Assembly: GCF_022682495.2 (NCBI RefSeq)
Contig: NC_071398.1
Coordinates: forward strand, 10,546,934-10,610,933
DNA: 64,000 bases
Source: Desmodus rotundus
Taxonomy: Eukaryota; Chordata; Mammalia; Chiroptera; Phyllostomidae
Reading direction: 5' to 3'
Part shown: piece by piece, positions 45,065-57,849 of the stretch
How the letters are laid out: every line of letters begins with the position of its first letter
Position numbering within the stretch: the first letter of the stretch is position 1
Notes under the pieces: model-generated
The model's input: the letters and a program-made list of their open reading frames with translations, nothing else
What the model was told of the DNA's origin: nothing
Database searches by the model: none
Made by a program: the position numbers and the translations under genes

Positions 45065-45395
45065 CGCATTTTTATTGAATTGATTGGGGTACATTGGTTA
45101 ATAAAATTATATAGGTTTCAGGTGTGCAGTTCTATCATCACCTGTATATTGTATTGGGCATTCACCACCCCCAGTCAAGTCTCCTTCCATCATGATTTAT
45201 GCCCCCTTTCCCTCTTCTACCTCCTCCCACACCCCGTTCCCTCTTGTAATCACACACTGTTGTCTGTGCTTAATCCCTTCGCCTCTTTCACCCAGCCCTC
45301 CAACCTGCCCCCGCAGCTGTCAGTGCTCTGTATCTATGCATCTATGAATCCGTTTCTATTTCGTTTGACAGTTTATATCGTTCATTAAAGAACTT
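45065..45395 (-). mobile_element. Antisense L1 3'-UTR fragment
   Basis: Begins TTTTTATTGAATTGATTGGG and runs through ACATTGGTTAATAAAATTAT, TCAAGTCTCCTTCCATCATG and a pyrimidine-rich part to CCGCAGCTGTCAGTGCTCTG. It is co-linear with the fragment at 5288-5588. The 102-codon open frame at 45080-45388 is a by-product of this repeat. Confidence 0.85.
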
Positions 45396-46369
45396 GGGAC
45401 ACTGCAAATTATGGGGTTCAGAATAACCATTTTGGGTGTTCACAGGACTATGAAGAAGGAAAGCCTGTGCAAAAGCGGAGAGGTATGAAAGGTGAAGCGT
45501 GGCTGAGGTCTGATCAAAAGTTTGCTGTCACTGGAGCATGGGTGAGACCACAAAAGCTGGTGCTCCTGCTGCTGCCTGGCACTACCAGACCCAATGAATC
45601 TGTGTGGGCACTTTATTCAGATGGCCGGCGATCTGAGAGGAAGGCGGGTTATGTACCCAGCAGACGGTCTTGAATTCCATTTTAAACTGACCCTTTCATA
45701 AAGGGAAGAAAAGTGTAGGTAAGGGGTTTGGGATTCAGGGAAGAAGTTAATCAGATAAAAGCGTTCTTTATCTGTGCCCCGGGCGGTGGTCTTTAGCTGT
45801 GTCCTGGGCGGTGGGCGTCTTACTCTGGAGCACAATGGCTCAGATACCATCTTCACTTGCTTGCAGTCCTCCTGAGGCATGAAAGTGGAACTGCTTATGG
45901 TCTCCTAGAGTCAAGGTGGGTCAAATCTTCAGTTCCTGGACCAATAGCTTTTCATATACATCGATTACTAAACTTATTAGCTATTACCTACACTAAAGTT
46001 TTCCGACATTTGAGTCCCCCATCAGGAAGTGCTGCTAGTTGACCAGACACAGTACAAAGGACCGTGTGTCTCCTAATGAGAAATATCACTTTCTTGAAGG
46101 AGGATGAGTTTCAGTACTAGGAGAGGAAAGGTATCCAGCAATGTAAATAGACATAACATCAGTCTTATACATTCTTCCATGTACTAGAAGTTCACTTTTG
46201 AATTATAGAGAGCCCCCCGCCACCAAGAGATCTGGAAAATGGGTAGCCTGGTATTTGACAGGAGGCAAAGATTCTCATAAATTTGCCCTTAACATTGTCC
46301 AGATGAGAAATAATCAATTCTGAATTAAAAGAAGTGTGAGCAGGGATGGAGAAGAGGCAGAAGATCTCA
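45396..46369. other. Unclassified DNA with a short tandem duplication
   Basis: CTGTGCCCCGGGCGGTGG at about 45773-45790 and CTGTGTCCTGGGCGGTGG at 45797-45814 form an imperfect two-copy tandem repeat. No gene seen. Confidence 0.5.
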
Positions 46370-47594
46370 CTTACGTGGAAGAAAAACTATCTCCACGTGG
46401 GGATTGAGGGACTCTGGGGCTATTGAAAGAGAACCTATGGCTGAGGCACAGCTATGCACCTGGACCGTGTCAACCTAAGAAACATCCAAACCTGTAAGAA
46501 TTTCTATAAGTTTATTTGAGCCACACTGACAACAACCACCAGGAAGTAAAATCTCAACAGACAGAGAAAAAGCTCCAGATAATGGCAGTTTTGCACCTGA
46601 TTTTGTACATTACAATCCAAAGAGGAGGCATAAGGGGGTTACATGAAATCCTTTGGTGACCGATTTGGGAGGCGGGAGAAGGCAAAGGTGTGGAACCTTT
46701 GGGATTGGGTAAAAAGGTAAAACGATTGGCACATACTTCTTTTACACAGGTAGGCACAGGATAGCTAACAGTCAACAGTTAACATGACAATAATACAAAT
46801 GAGGGGATTTGTGGTCTCTGCTCTGGTGTAGTGGTACTGTGCCCCCGGGGTTTGGATAAAAAGAGCAGTTACCTAACATTCCAAAGGTGTGTTATCATAG
46901 ATGCAAGAAGGCAATAGACAGGCACAGTGAAGGTAGAGATTGACTTTTTGCCATAGAGGATTCTAACTTAGGGTAATGACTGCCCACCACGACCTGCTTT
47001 TCGTTCATTAGTTTTAATGTCAGACCCTCCTTTGTGGTCACTTTACATCTCTGCGTTTGCAAGGCTATCATGCAGGCCGTGTCACGTTCTGTATGTGGCC
47101 CCTTTTCATCCACAACTGCCTATGTGGTACTTCTCATCAGGATGAACAAGAGCAGGGTATACTAGGGTTGGTATACAAAGTCTGGTATTGTTTAGTTTGG
47201 GTACAGCTCGGAGGCCAGTATATAGATCTTACCTCAATACAGCTACTGTTCCTCCCTCTGAGACCTTCATGGGAGAGATACCATGATTCATGTTCAATTG
47301 GCAACATGGTTGCATTGTCTTAATATTACTGAGAAAATGCTCACTACAGAACTCAGACAAATAGGGTTGGGGATATAGTTTAGATTTGAGGCAGAAGGTC
47401 ATTGCCATTTCCCCCAGCTTAAAGCCAGTGTTAAACCTCCCTTCTCTGTAGAGCTTGGGGTGGCCCCATAGCCAGTGCACAGGATGGAGGAAGCGTGGAG
47501 GGAGAAGTGAGTGGGAGATCAGATGGCTGTGTCTGATCAAAGACAGTACAGGGTGAGAGAGAGCCCCAGGTAAAACCAGGTTGGGTGAACTTCA
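46370..47594 (-). mobile_element. Possible ancient LTR, unassigned
   Basis: The reverse strand carries an AATAAACTTATAGAAATTC poly-A-like string at about 46497-46515 within a long non-AT-biased stretch. The layout suggests an LTR, but no terminal TG/CA pair or TSD was found, so the class is uncertain. Open frames at 46554-47540 show no domains. Confidence 0.3.
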
Positions 47595-47850
47595 AACAAA
47601 CAAAAACAACAACAAAAACTTATCACAAACTGCATGCATGCACAAAGGCAGAGAGAATAGTTTAATGAACTCTAGTGTGCTCATCAGGGGGCTCCATCAA
47701 TTATCAAAATAAGACCCCTGATGTTTCATCTGCATACCAAGTCACCAAGTCCTAAACAAGTCTAAGGAAGATCAAGTCTGTCTTATCTGTGCATCTGTAA
47801 GCTCTTCAGTATTTATATCTAAGAGATAACACCCTACCCCTAAGTAAGAT
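47595..47850. mobile_element. Ancient L1M fragment
   Basis: CACAAAGGCAGAGAGAATAG, TTTAATGAACTCTAGTGTGC and TCAGTATTTATATCTAAGAG recall old L1M 3'-region text. Orientation is not certain. Confidence 0.5.
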
Positions 47851-48659
47851 TTCCATCTCTTGGAATTCTGATCCAAACAGATTAGCCTGGTTCTTCTCTT
47901 CCAATAAGGGTGGGACCTGGGGGTAATTTTTTTCCTTCTGTCCCATACAGAAACATAGGACATCAAGTAGCATATTATACATGAGTCTTGGTGTTTCAGT
48001 TTTACCTGAAAGAATTTTAAATCAGTATCCAAGTCTTATATTCAAATTGTATGCTAGGGGAAAAAAAAAAGGAACACAGGAATTTGCATGGAAATTTTTT
48101 TTCAGAATAATTTATAAGGTTTTACAGAGCAATATTTTTCAGAAGTGAAAAATTAACCACAGTATATTGCCCTAAAATTCAAAACAAAACAAATTTTCAG
48201 TTCTCAGACCTGTTAGATTTTCTTCATTCCAATATCACAAGCAGGATATTGCCTTTTTCACAGCTAGAGAATTAAAGTGGGTGTGGAGGAGGGGCCAGTG
48301 GGGAGACTGGTGGCAAAGAAGTGAAATCCAGGATGATTGAATCTCAGGTACTCCGCTCTTATTTTATTGATGACATAGCAGCGTTAGACAGAGGGCCAAC
48401 TCAAGTCACACTTAACGTTGTAATTTTCTGCATACCTATGATATGTCTACTCACGAGCAATTGAACAGTTCTGAGAAATAATAGACATTATGTTGGTAAT
48501 TCTCATAATCATTATTATAGGAAAAACATTAACATTTTTCACAGATCTGTAGAACCTTATAGTGGGTTTTTTTCATATTTTAAAATACATCATTCATGAC
48601 AAATTTAACAATGACCAAGTGAATAGCTGCTACCTCATTACAAAGTTGGAATTTTCAAC
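47851..48659. other. Unclassified DNA, no gene seen
   Basis: Nothing recognised. Confidence 0.45.
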
Positions 48660-49470
48660 ATTCTATACAGGGGCTGCTTGTACGTGAATAATATGGACAG
48701 TGTGTCTTTTCGGGACTTTAATGACAAAGTAAGACAAACCCGTTCTCCTTGATATCGGCAATAATAGATTAACCTTCTTAAGTAACCCAGCTGTTATCAA
48801 GAACTTTATCCGTGTGCCACGTGTTACAGAACAGCAAGTGGATTCCTGCACACTGCCGCCACCCTCTAGGCAAAATTCCACAGGCAAAGGTTTGGTGATA
48901 AAGGAGTCTTTGTTCAAAAGCTACACAAATTTGGAATAACAGCTTTCCACTGGCATTAGTCATTTAAGCTTATCAATTAAGGCTAAAGTCTTTAACTCTT
49001 TAGTTACAGCTTTAATCACTTAAGCCTGCCAATCAAGGCTAAGGTCTAACACCTGCGTTTTCCTAGCATTTACCCCTGTTAGTTTTTAATTATCTTATTT
49101 CTATAGGTTAGTTTACAAACTAAAACAACATAAGATACTAAAATGACACAATTCTGGAAGAATGGCAGGCTTCTGCTCCAGAGCTTGTCCCCTCTAAAAC
49201 ACCCAAAAGGAATAACCCTGCCACCCTCTGCCAGGCCAGCCCAATCCTAGGCTGCGCCTGGAGTTTCTTCTCCCATCCAAAATCCATCCAAAATAGCATC
49301 CTTTGGGAAATGCGGGCAGCTGCAGCACAATCATCAAGGCCTATTAGAGCAAGAGAGAGCCCGAGAGCCCTCTTTTTATTTTGAATCTCCTGGTGCATAA
49401 TTCCATGTGATCTGGAGGCGTTCAGCTTCTCAGCCAATCCCATCTTAGACTCTTTACCATTGCCTCAGGC
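48660..49470. repeat. Unassigned repeat-like block with a tandem motif
   Basis: TCATTTAAGCTTATCAATTA onward (48959-48995) and TCACTTAAGCCTGCCAATCA onward (49017-49050) are imperfect tandem copies, both continuing AGGCTAA and GTCT. A reversed AATAAA-like TTTTTATTTTGA is at 49373. It could be a retroviral LTR, but no boundary was found. Confidence 0.3.
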
Positions 49471-50554
49471 AACCTCCTCCTAAGGTCCCTCCTTTTCCTC
49501 CCCAGTGATCTGATCAGATCTCTGTCAATCGCACTGAACTCCCATTCATCCCCTGAAGTGGATTTCAATATCTAATTGTAGAGGTGAAAACACTGGCCAG
49601 AAGGTATACTACTGTATTGCAAGGTGAGTCCTGGCTTCACACCGCAGCTGAAATTACTTACTCTTTTGCTCTACATCTGGTGTTTTCTTTTGTACATCAA
49701 TGTCTTCATGTTGTTCTTGCTAGAGGAATAATTTTCTCTGTTTGCCTTCAAAAGCCTTCTCCTCCTTCAGATAGATTAACTTTCATATTATTTGTTTTGG
49801 GAATGCTTCCTGACTTCCCTTCCCCACACTGTTAGGTACACACTTCCACAATTTCATATTCTTAGTAATTTTATTTATACATGCTCATAGAAACAGTAAA
49901 ACTCTTATAAACCTCTTCTAATTAACCAAAATATTGGTTTAATCAACACTGTACATTTCCTGGGTAAAAAAGTAGATGCACAGCCAATAGAGATTTTTAC
50001 GATGCCTTGACATTTCAATGTGTTGTTTGTTTATTCAGATGTGTTTGTTTCCAACCCCATTAATTCCATTTGTACTTGCCATGGCAATTATTTATTGTAT
50101 TTTATTGTTTATGTAATATTTGAGTGCAGAAAGAAAGAATTGCTGCATTTATGACAACAAAATAGAACATTTTATAAAGACACAATAAAGAGCATTGCAA
50201 AAAAAAGCATTCCTACTTTAGGTGAGCAAGAAGCAATATAAAAGAGTGGGAGAAATTTCAAATGGATGTTGTACTTATTTCACAAGTGCGAGTTCTCTTC
50301 TCCCTTTGATGAAATTGAAATTGGAAATTGGACAGGATGCATTCATTATATGTGAGAATCATACAATAAAGGCAAGTTTGACTTCTAATCAATAAGAACA
50401 TATTCCAAGAAACACATTTTCCTTCAATTGAAAGACTGATGAGTGTAAATTTATATGTTTAAATCAATATTTTTTGTTTACGTTTGAATATTCATTTTGA
50501 TTCCCAGTTTAACCACATTAGTTTTGCTAACCATATCAAGTTTCAACAGATAAA
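49471..50554. other. Unclassified DNA; possible L2 remnant at its left
   Basis: CTTCCTGACTTCCCTTCCCC at about 49806-49826 is L2-like. Otherwise nothing recognised. Confidence 0.4.
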
Positions 50555-50995
50555 ACACTGAGATGATTTAATTCATGAGAGTTTAATGAAGGAACATTGG
50601 CAGAGGTACAAGCCAGTTTAAAGAAACATGATGGACAGTGCACTTCTGGCAGCTGCATGGAATCCCCAACTTCAGATCTGAAGAGGAAAAGGAAGAAATG
50701 ATGTCACTAGAGCCAAGCATAATCTGGAACCTTGAAAGAAGAATTTGCTTCAGAGGAGCTATGGCAGGAAGTAAAAGAATTCAGCCCTTGCCAGAACCAC
50801 AGCCATGCAAGAAAACAGATGGGAAAGGAATACCCTGATGTCTCCTACCTCAGGCTCTCTAATCTCTGGTCATTGCCTCCCATTGCCCCAAACTCAGTTG
50901 GTATCCAAGGGAGCAGGGATACTTCTGTCCAACAGTTATCACCCCCTACCCCACTGAAGGACCCACAGCAAGACAGAAAAGGATGACAATGATTG
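50555..50995 (-). mobile_element. Ancient ERVL-type LTR, weak
   Basis: TTTAATGAAGGAACATTGGC, AGCTGCATGGAATCCCCAAC, and CATTGCCTCCCATTGCCCCA recall the reversed text of old ERVL LTRs. No internal sequence is visible. Open frames at 50638-50986 are by-products. Confidence 0.5.
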
Positions 50996-51870
50996 TGGGG
51001 GGAACAAGAAGCACCCCCCTGACCAAGTACCAGTTCCTATCATGATGAGCAAGTAAGTTTCCTCCTAATTCATTTACCATTTACCCTCCCTATTGGATTG
51101 GAAGTTCTGTAAAAGGAACCACATGGCCATTTTGTTATGTGCAGTGGCAATTAGTAAATATGCAAAGTGCAGCAAATCAGTCAATGTTAGACACCTTACT
51201 GATGATGTAGAAGAAAGAGAAGTTCAACTGTAAGGTAGAGTTGAGTTGACTTTCTCTCTTGATTTTTTTTTTTTTTAATGCAGAGCAGTATTTGAGTTGG
51301 TGACAGGCAGTGACTTAAGAGATTGACATTTGTCCATCTATTTAGTTTCTGCAGACACTGAACAAGTGATCTGCTAGATTGGGTTTTGTTGATTGCTAAC
51401 AGCATGTGCTGCATTTGAACCAGTAACCTAGATGGGAGAAGAGCTATAGCCAAGGAGCTCAGCTGTGTGGTCCCCTTAGGAGGAAAGTTAACTTAATTAG
51501 TTCTCAAAACAACACTGCTTGTTTTATTATTCATTTTTTTCCTTTGCTCTTCTACAACCTTATGCTAATTTTTTCTCCACACTCAGAATAGCTTCAAAAA
51601 GTGAATTATATATTCTCCCTATGTGCTTGATTTATAATGCTTTTCTAGAAGAAAACAACTCGTAAAACTCTGAGAATTAGATATTTCTATGTTCTCTCTC
51701 TCAATTTGTTTGATTTTCTCCCCTTTGTAATAGCGCTGTGCCCATTCACAAACATTTCTCAGTAAGCATTAAGGCCTGGGAGAGTATTTTTATTCTGTAA
51801 ATTGGGTAGAAATTTAACACACCAGATAAACATGTTGAAAAAAACAGAACAGGTTGGGAGACAGACTTTA
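50996..51870. other. Mostly unclassified; L2-like patch at 51075-51180
   Basis: TATTGGATTGGAAGTTCTGT matches the L2 tail pattern. The rest shows nothing. Confidence 0.4.
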
Positions 51871-53140
51871 GTAGACTTTGACTGTCAGACCTCAAAGATA
51901 TCTTAGATACTTCCTGTCTAAATCCATTGCTTTTTAAGTGAAGTAGCCAAGGCCCAGAAAAGAGAATAAAATTTCCTGTGAGAAGAGAGACCCATATAGA
52001 AAGTTCACTCCCTCTCTGGCGTATTTCATGGGCAGGATTTCAAAGTGTCTTATTTCTGGCTGGCTTCTTCCGTTTCCATCCAGACCCAACTCTCAGAACA
52101 CTAACCAAGGTACTGGGATGGGATTTCATTTGGCAACATGTTGTCTTAGCGTAATGTGAAAATTTGAAAGCCTGTTTGTTCCAGCATCAAATTGTTGCAA
52201 GCATCTCTTTCTATATCATCTTTCACTTCATATATCCTAGGATCTGTGTGCCATTTATAATCTCCCCAGGAAACTGAGTTCCTAGAAAGTAGGGATTGCA
52301 TTTTAATGATCCATCTCCTCACCAATACGTGCAGTGCTTGGTACAAGCTGCCAAACACATCGCATTTTGTGGGGGGAAACAACCAAACCACAACAAACAT
52401 ATATTCTGGTTCCTTACCCAAGGGTCTTTTCACTATACTTTTTCATTGGCTTTTTTTTTAAGCACCTTTGTACAAATTAAATGATGGTTCACATTACACA
52501 TTTTGAAGGAAAATGCCTAACACCCCTATGAAATAATTGTGTTCCTATCACTTAGTCTGTGTGGCACTAAGTGAGGAAAATGGTAAACAAGGAAACCCAA
52601 ACCTCAGTCATTTTACGCTCAAGTGTTATTTTCACAAAATTAAATAAGTTAAAATAGTCATGATTTCTTTACAATTTCAAAGATTAGATAGGGGAGTTCT
52701 GACTCCCTTTGTTCCTCCACATTGTATTCAGAGCTAGAGAAACACATGTTTACAAATTGTTCTTTTGTTTTCTACGTTCTAAACCCCCCAGATGGGAGTT
52801 CCAGCAAAGGAATTATGGAAACGAACCTGCTCTGACAGCTGAGCCTGTAACTGAGCGGGGTGGGGATAGGGGTGCTCAGTAGCCTGGAAGGGAAGACCTT
52901 TGAATGCATCAAGGCCAGCAGAGGCCATTGTCCCTTTTATAAAGCTCCCCAACCCCCAAAGAGCCACAGAGCTGGCAAGCTGGTGCCACACTGAGACTCC
53001 ATCAACCTGGCTAACACTGTTTGACCCGCCTTGGAGATCCCCAGAGACTACCCCACCCAACTTACAGGCCAGAAGTTCTGCATATAATTTTTCAACCAAA
53101 TTAATTCTAGTGACCCTGAAGCTTCCTTTTTTAATGTATT
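51871..53140. other. Unclassified DNA with weak MIR and L2 traces
   Basis: AAGTAGCCAAGGCCCAGAAA (51945) looks like antisense MIR. CTGAGTTCCTAGAAAGTAGG (52274) looks like L2. Both are weak. The open frame at 52900-53286 runs into the purine tract and has no domain. Confidence 0.35.
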
Positions 53141-53147
53141 TTATTAT

Positions 53148-53285
53148 ATTTAAAAAAAAGGGAAAAAGAAGGGAAGGGAGGTTGGAGGAAAAAAAAAGTT
53201 TAAGGAAGGGAAGAAAGAAAGAGACTGTGGGAGGAAGGAAAACAGAAAGAAAAAAAGAAAGGAGAGAGAGAACAGAGAAAAAGTA
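53148..53285 (+). repeat. Polypurine tract
   Basis: About 135 bp that is almost all A and G on the plus strand, built from GGAA, GAAA and AGAG units, with about a dozen C or T interruptions. Confidence 0.9.
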
Positions 53286-53649
53286 GAATTGGTAATTAAT
53301 TTATCCAGAAACATATAATTTATAGGAAAAAGATCTTTTTAAAAATCGTGCATTGCTGTGGCATTGTTTCTGAGAGGTAGTGTCCCATAGAAGAATAGAA
53401 TGACTTCAAGTCAGACAGAATGGCTGGAACCTTACTGCTCGGTTTCCCTGTTTACATATTAGTTAATATCCGTATTTAAGTGAATTGCTATAGTTTTGTC
53501 ATTCTTTCTTCATACACACACACCGATTTGCCTTTTGCAAGAGCTTTAAGAAAGTAGAGTTTGTGGATAAATGGATCCAGAGAGGTTTTAAAATATTGAC
53601 ATAAAGATAAGATTAACTTTTAGTAAATAAACATCTCAACCCCAGAATA
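53286..53649. other. Unclassified; weak sense MIR at 53380-53510
   Basis: CTTCAAGTCAGACAGAATGG and TCGGTTTCCCTGTTTACATA fit a decayed MIR. Confidence 0.4.
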
Positions 53650-53825
53650 TTTTTATATTTACTGTTTATTGTCTATTTTGTTCATAATGCTATAAATGCT
53701 GGGGAAAGAAGAAACTATACCTCTTTTGTTTAGTGATATTACCCAATTGTCTAGAACAGTGTCTACCACAGAAAAACAAATTGGCAATAAATGCTTGTTA
53801 AATGAGTGAAGGATGGATAAATGGC
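53650..53825 (+). mobile_element. L2 3' end
   Basis: Sense LINE-2 tail: TTATTGTCTATTTTGTTCAT, GTCTAGAACAGTGTCTACCA, AATAAATGCTTGTTAAATGA. Confidence 0.65.
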
Positions 53826-55431
53826 TAAAGGGGACCAATGTGGAAATCACAGTCTTTTTGCTCTGTTAATTATGTTTGAAATCAACAATGACAATTTTAT
53901 ACTATTAGAAGTCACAGTATTTTATTTCAATGATTATAACGCCCCCATTTTATATTGCTACAGGAAGGGAAAAGAGCATGTGCAAGGAAAATACTCTCCA
54001 ACTATATGCTGAGATGGTCTGGTTGGAATTCCATGTGAATATTGATGGCCCACTGACCTTTGCATTGGCCTCTCCACTAATGAAGAGTTGGATGGTCACT
54101 CTTTCTAACTATTGACATAAGCTTATTGTTTTTCTACAGCTGGGGAGGAGATTCAGCAAGACTCTGGCTTGTCTAATGAATTCAAAATCGTTCTCCCTGA
54201 AATAGGCCCCGATTTTTTATCAAGCACATATGTAACAGATATGGTGCCCACAAGGCCCAAGTGAAATCTCTCAGATCACTGCTTACTGATTAATGCATGG
54301 TGGAAAAGCTGATTTTGGTACCCTTATGGGAAGGCAGTGAGGGGGAAGGAAGAGGTTTAGGGTCTCTCACTAGACTGTGGTAGGTGTATCCAAGGACCCA
54401 CCTGGAAGAGAGATCAATTGGGCTCCCTTTGGAAGAAATTAGGGTTCTTTAAGACTCTAAATATGGCAGGACATTAGGACTGAGATCTAACCATAAACTT
54501 AATTTAGAGAATATTAACCTGTATTCCTTGAGCCCATGTCTCCAAACATGAAGAATAGAATTTTCCACTACTTCAAGCAAAGTCATTCCAGATCTCCAGA
54601 GAGGACAGAGGGTTTTTTTTCTGGCTCCACCAGGAAGCTCTTGTGTGTAGTGTTGTTCTCAGGCCTGCTTGACAGCCATCTGCATGGAACACTTATAGAC
54701 CCAACCATGGGAAATGCAGGAGCAAACGGAAGTCTCCTTATTGAATGCTCCGTGCTTTGTCAAGATTTAGAAAATGGCAAGGTATTTTCTTTCCTTCATA
54801 ATGCTGATGTTTGTTTTTTTTTTTCGTTTTCACCAGTAACTGTATTGATTTGGATATTTTCTGTATGCCAGTTATCTCCTGTCTAATAGAATGTTGATTG
54901 TTCTCAATGTCTCACTTTTGCTGTGTTCTTAATTGAGGTGGTAGATAAGAGAAAGGCAAATTCACACAGAGGATCCTTACTGAACATACTGGTAGTTCAG
55001 GTATTATTCCTCTGTTTTTATGGTCTGAAAGGATGGAGACACCTTAGCAATTAATTGGATGAGGAAAGGAGAATGTATCTTAATAAGAGTCCAAGGCAAA
55101 TATTTGCCAGATGCAAAAAAAAAGGGGGGGAGGGGAGGATAATAGCCCCCACTATAACTACCACAGTGGTTGACAAGAAGATTGGCTGATTTAATAAATG
55201 AAATGGAGATCATTAAGATTCTAAGTACTTCAAAATGCATAAAAAGTTCTCTTTTCCCATAGTGGAAAAAAAAATATCTGCAAAACTTTCAAGCAGGAGT
55301 GGTCACTTTGAGTAACATAGCTGAGAGAGGAAGAGGGAAAGAGAGAGAGAGAGTCTGAGAGATATGTAGGGAGTAAGACTTCTTGTAAACCCGTGAAGGT
55401 ATTTTGCAAGTCATAAATTAATAGTAATTTC
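53826..55431. other. Unclassified DNA, no gene seen
   Basis: A GA-rich patch lies at 55320-55360. The 116-codon open frame at 54536-54886 crosses a T-run and has no domain. Confidence 0.45.
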
Positions 55432-55657
55432 TTTTTAAAAAAGATTTATTTATTTAATTTTAGAGAGAGGGGAAGGGAGGGAGAAAAAGAGGGAAAGAAA
55501 CTTCGACATGAGAGAGAAACATCAATGAGCTGTCTCTAGTACGTGCTCCAACCGGGGACTGAACCCGCAGCCCAGGCATGTGCCCTGATGGGGAATCGAA
55601 CCAGTGACCTCTCGCATTGTGAAAATATGCCCAATCAACTGAACCACTAGTCAGGAT
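55432..55657 (-). mobile_element. Ves SINE
   Basis: Antisense Ves copy: AAGATTTATTTATTTAATTT (tail), AGAGAGAAACATCAATGAGC, CAGCCCAGGCATGTGCCCTG, then the B-box complement GGGGAATCGAACCAGTGACC, to CTAGTCAGG. TSD unclear. Confidence 0.92.
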
Positions 55658-56639
55658 GGTAATAATTTATATTAAACATTAATTTCCCTTTAACCAGCCC
55701 TAGGCACCTAGAAGAATTTTAGTATCTCCCCTGTATTTCACTGAGATGTGTATAAATTCATTTTGCCTTATTATAGATAATATGTATGCCAGGAGGGAAT
55801 TTGCTTACAGTGGCTGGTCCGCCATTCAAAATTATGACATCTTTCTGATTTTATGGGCCATGAAATATAGTTTCCACAGCTGCCTCCTGCCTCTCTCAGC
55901 CTCACACTTTTGGTCCATATTCTCTTGTGGACATCAAAGAACATATGTTTTTTTTTTCTAATTTTCATAAGTCATGGTTACTGGAACTTAAGTTCTCATA
56001 ATTTTCTAAAAGAATTACCAAAGTAAATTTTTACATAAATGTATCCTCATCTACACAAGAGTAATTGGTACCCAAATTTTTCCTTGTAGCCTAAAAGCCA
56101 TATAACCACCCATTAATTCTCATTATAGTTAATGTAAAAATGCACTGTTTCTGTTAATGGATGTAATTACATACTGTAGATAACTGTAAACTCTATCATT
56201 ATACTAATGAAATGTAAAACATTTCAGGAACCAAGAACTTGGTAAGCAACTAAAGCAGGTTACAGTATTTCACCAGTTATCAGGGAGACCAGTTACACTT
56301 CTCATATACTTGAGAACAAGTTTTACACAATGTCCAGGTGATTTTTTAAAATAGTAAACAGTGCAGAAAGGATGTAGTTATTATGTACACTTGATCCATG
56401 CCTTCTCCATTGATTAGAGTTTCTAGAGATTTATTTAATCAACTTCTCTTTTTGCTACTGAGAAGAAGACACCGTTGGAGATTCCCTTATAAATGTAAAT
56501 GTCTCTTCAAAATGGTAACTTGTCTTGAGTTTTCAGAGCTTTTTGGGTTTTGCTATTTCTTAAAAAAAAAAAAAAATCAGCCTAAAATAACCCTTATTCC
56601 AAAGAGGCATGTTTTGGGTGACCAGTTCTGCTCCTCTTC
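55658..56639. other. Unclassified DNA, no gene seen
   Basis: Nothing recognised. Confidence 0.45.
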
Positions 56640-56785
56640 ATCTGTCTCCTGCACCTGAATGAAGGCTCCCTGAGGGCAGTGGCCATGGTTGGTCTTGCTG
56701 ACCTGCATGTGCTCAGCACAGCTGCTATAAATAGTAAGAATTTAACAAAGTCTTTTATTTTTAGAATGAATGAATGCATAGGTTA
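56640..56785 (+). mobile_element. L2 3' end
   Basis: Sense LINE-2 tail: TGAAGGCTCCCTGAGGGCAG, TGTGCTCAGCACAGCTGCTA, then GAATGAATGAATGC. Confidence 0.7.
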
Positions 56786-57126
56786 TTTGTGTGCCCTCTT
56801 ACTACAAATGAGAATATGGTACCACTTGTATCGAAGACCAATTCTTTTACATCTTTTCTGGATTGAAGACTCGTTGGGGAGAAAAACTTTTCTTCTGCCC
56901 TTCTAGGTTCTTTCAGTTGGTCTAATGATTAAATTGATGTGGGGTAGATTAATAACACCTAAGTTATGTCATGAGCTCTGCTCGCTTACAGAAACTTATA
57001 AGGATTCCCAATAGCAAAGACCAAGTTGCTGAACCCAAAAGCAAAGATGGCAATGGGTTATCATGTGCTAAAAGGGCAGAAGCACTGTGCCCGACAGAGC
57101 TGGCAAGACATCTTGGGGGTCTTAAA
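56786..57126. other. Unclassified DNA, no gene seen
   Basis: Nothing recognised. Confidence 0.45.
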
Positions 57127-57135
57127 AGAGAGAGA

Positions 57136-57173
<38 letters not shown>

Positions 57174-57340
57174 ATTTATTTATTTATTTTTAGAGAGAGG
57201 GAGGGAGAAAAAGACCCAATGGTTGCCTCCTGCAAGGCCTAGCCCACAACCCAGGGATGTGCTCTGGCCGAGAATTGAACCAGACACCTTTTACTTTGGA
57301 GAACAAAGCCCAACTCACTGAGCTATACCAGTCAGAGTCC
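57127..57340 (-). mobile_element. Ves SINE with an expanded (GA)n at its tail
   Basis: Antisense Ves: TTTATTTATTTATTTTTAGA at the tail, CACAACCCAGGGATGTGCTC, GAGAATTGAACCAGACACC (B-box complement), CTGAGCTATACCAGTCAGA. A (GA)n run fills 57127-57173 on the tail side. Flanks CTTGGGGGTCTT (about 57112-57123) and CTCAAGGGTCTT (about 57341-57352) look like a 12-bp TSD with some mismatches. Confidence 0.9.
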
Positions 57341-57352
57341 CTCAAGGGTCTT

Positions 57353-57849
57353 TTTATTCACTGGTCCTTGTCTGGCCATCGGTGAGTCACCTCCTATCTA
57401 CCAAGCAGAGCCGGGAACTGTCTAATCTGAGCCTAAAAGAAGTTACCAGCAGAATATGTATGAGATTTAGAAATTAGGTAATTAAATCAAATTCAAACCA
57501 AAATTATCCCTTCCTTCTTCCTTATGCATGAAAAGCTTTGACATCGTAGATGTGGGTGCATCTGCGGAAAGAAGTTTGTACTTAGAAAACCCTATTAAGC
57601 AATCCAGGCACCCTGGTTCCCATGACCACCTCCCCAAATTGAGCCCCAACATCTACACGCTGTTTGGCGTGAATTCCAGGCTTCACAGGTAAGGGAACTT
57701 ATTTCGGTAGGTTGCAGAGCATCTGTGTGCCCATAAATCACAAGACTCCTCCTACAGGTAGTTGAAGGCAAATTCAGAACCAAAGATCCAAGGTGTGGGA
57801 ATTGTGTGTCAACCACCATACTGATCAAGAGACCCCAGAGGCTACATCC
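57353..57849. other. Unclassified DNA upstream of the ERV
   Basis: The 5' LTR and primer-binding site of the ERV should lie here or have been lost. I could not recognise either. Confidence 0.35.
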
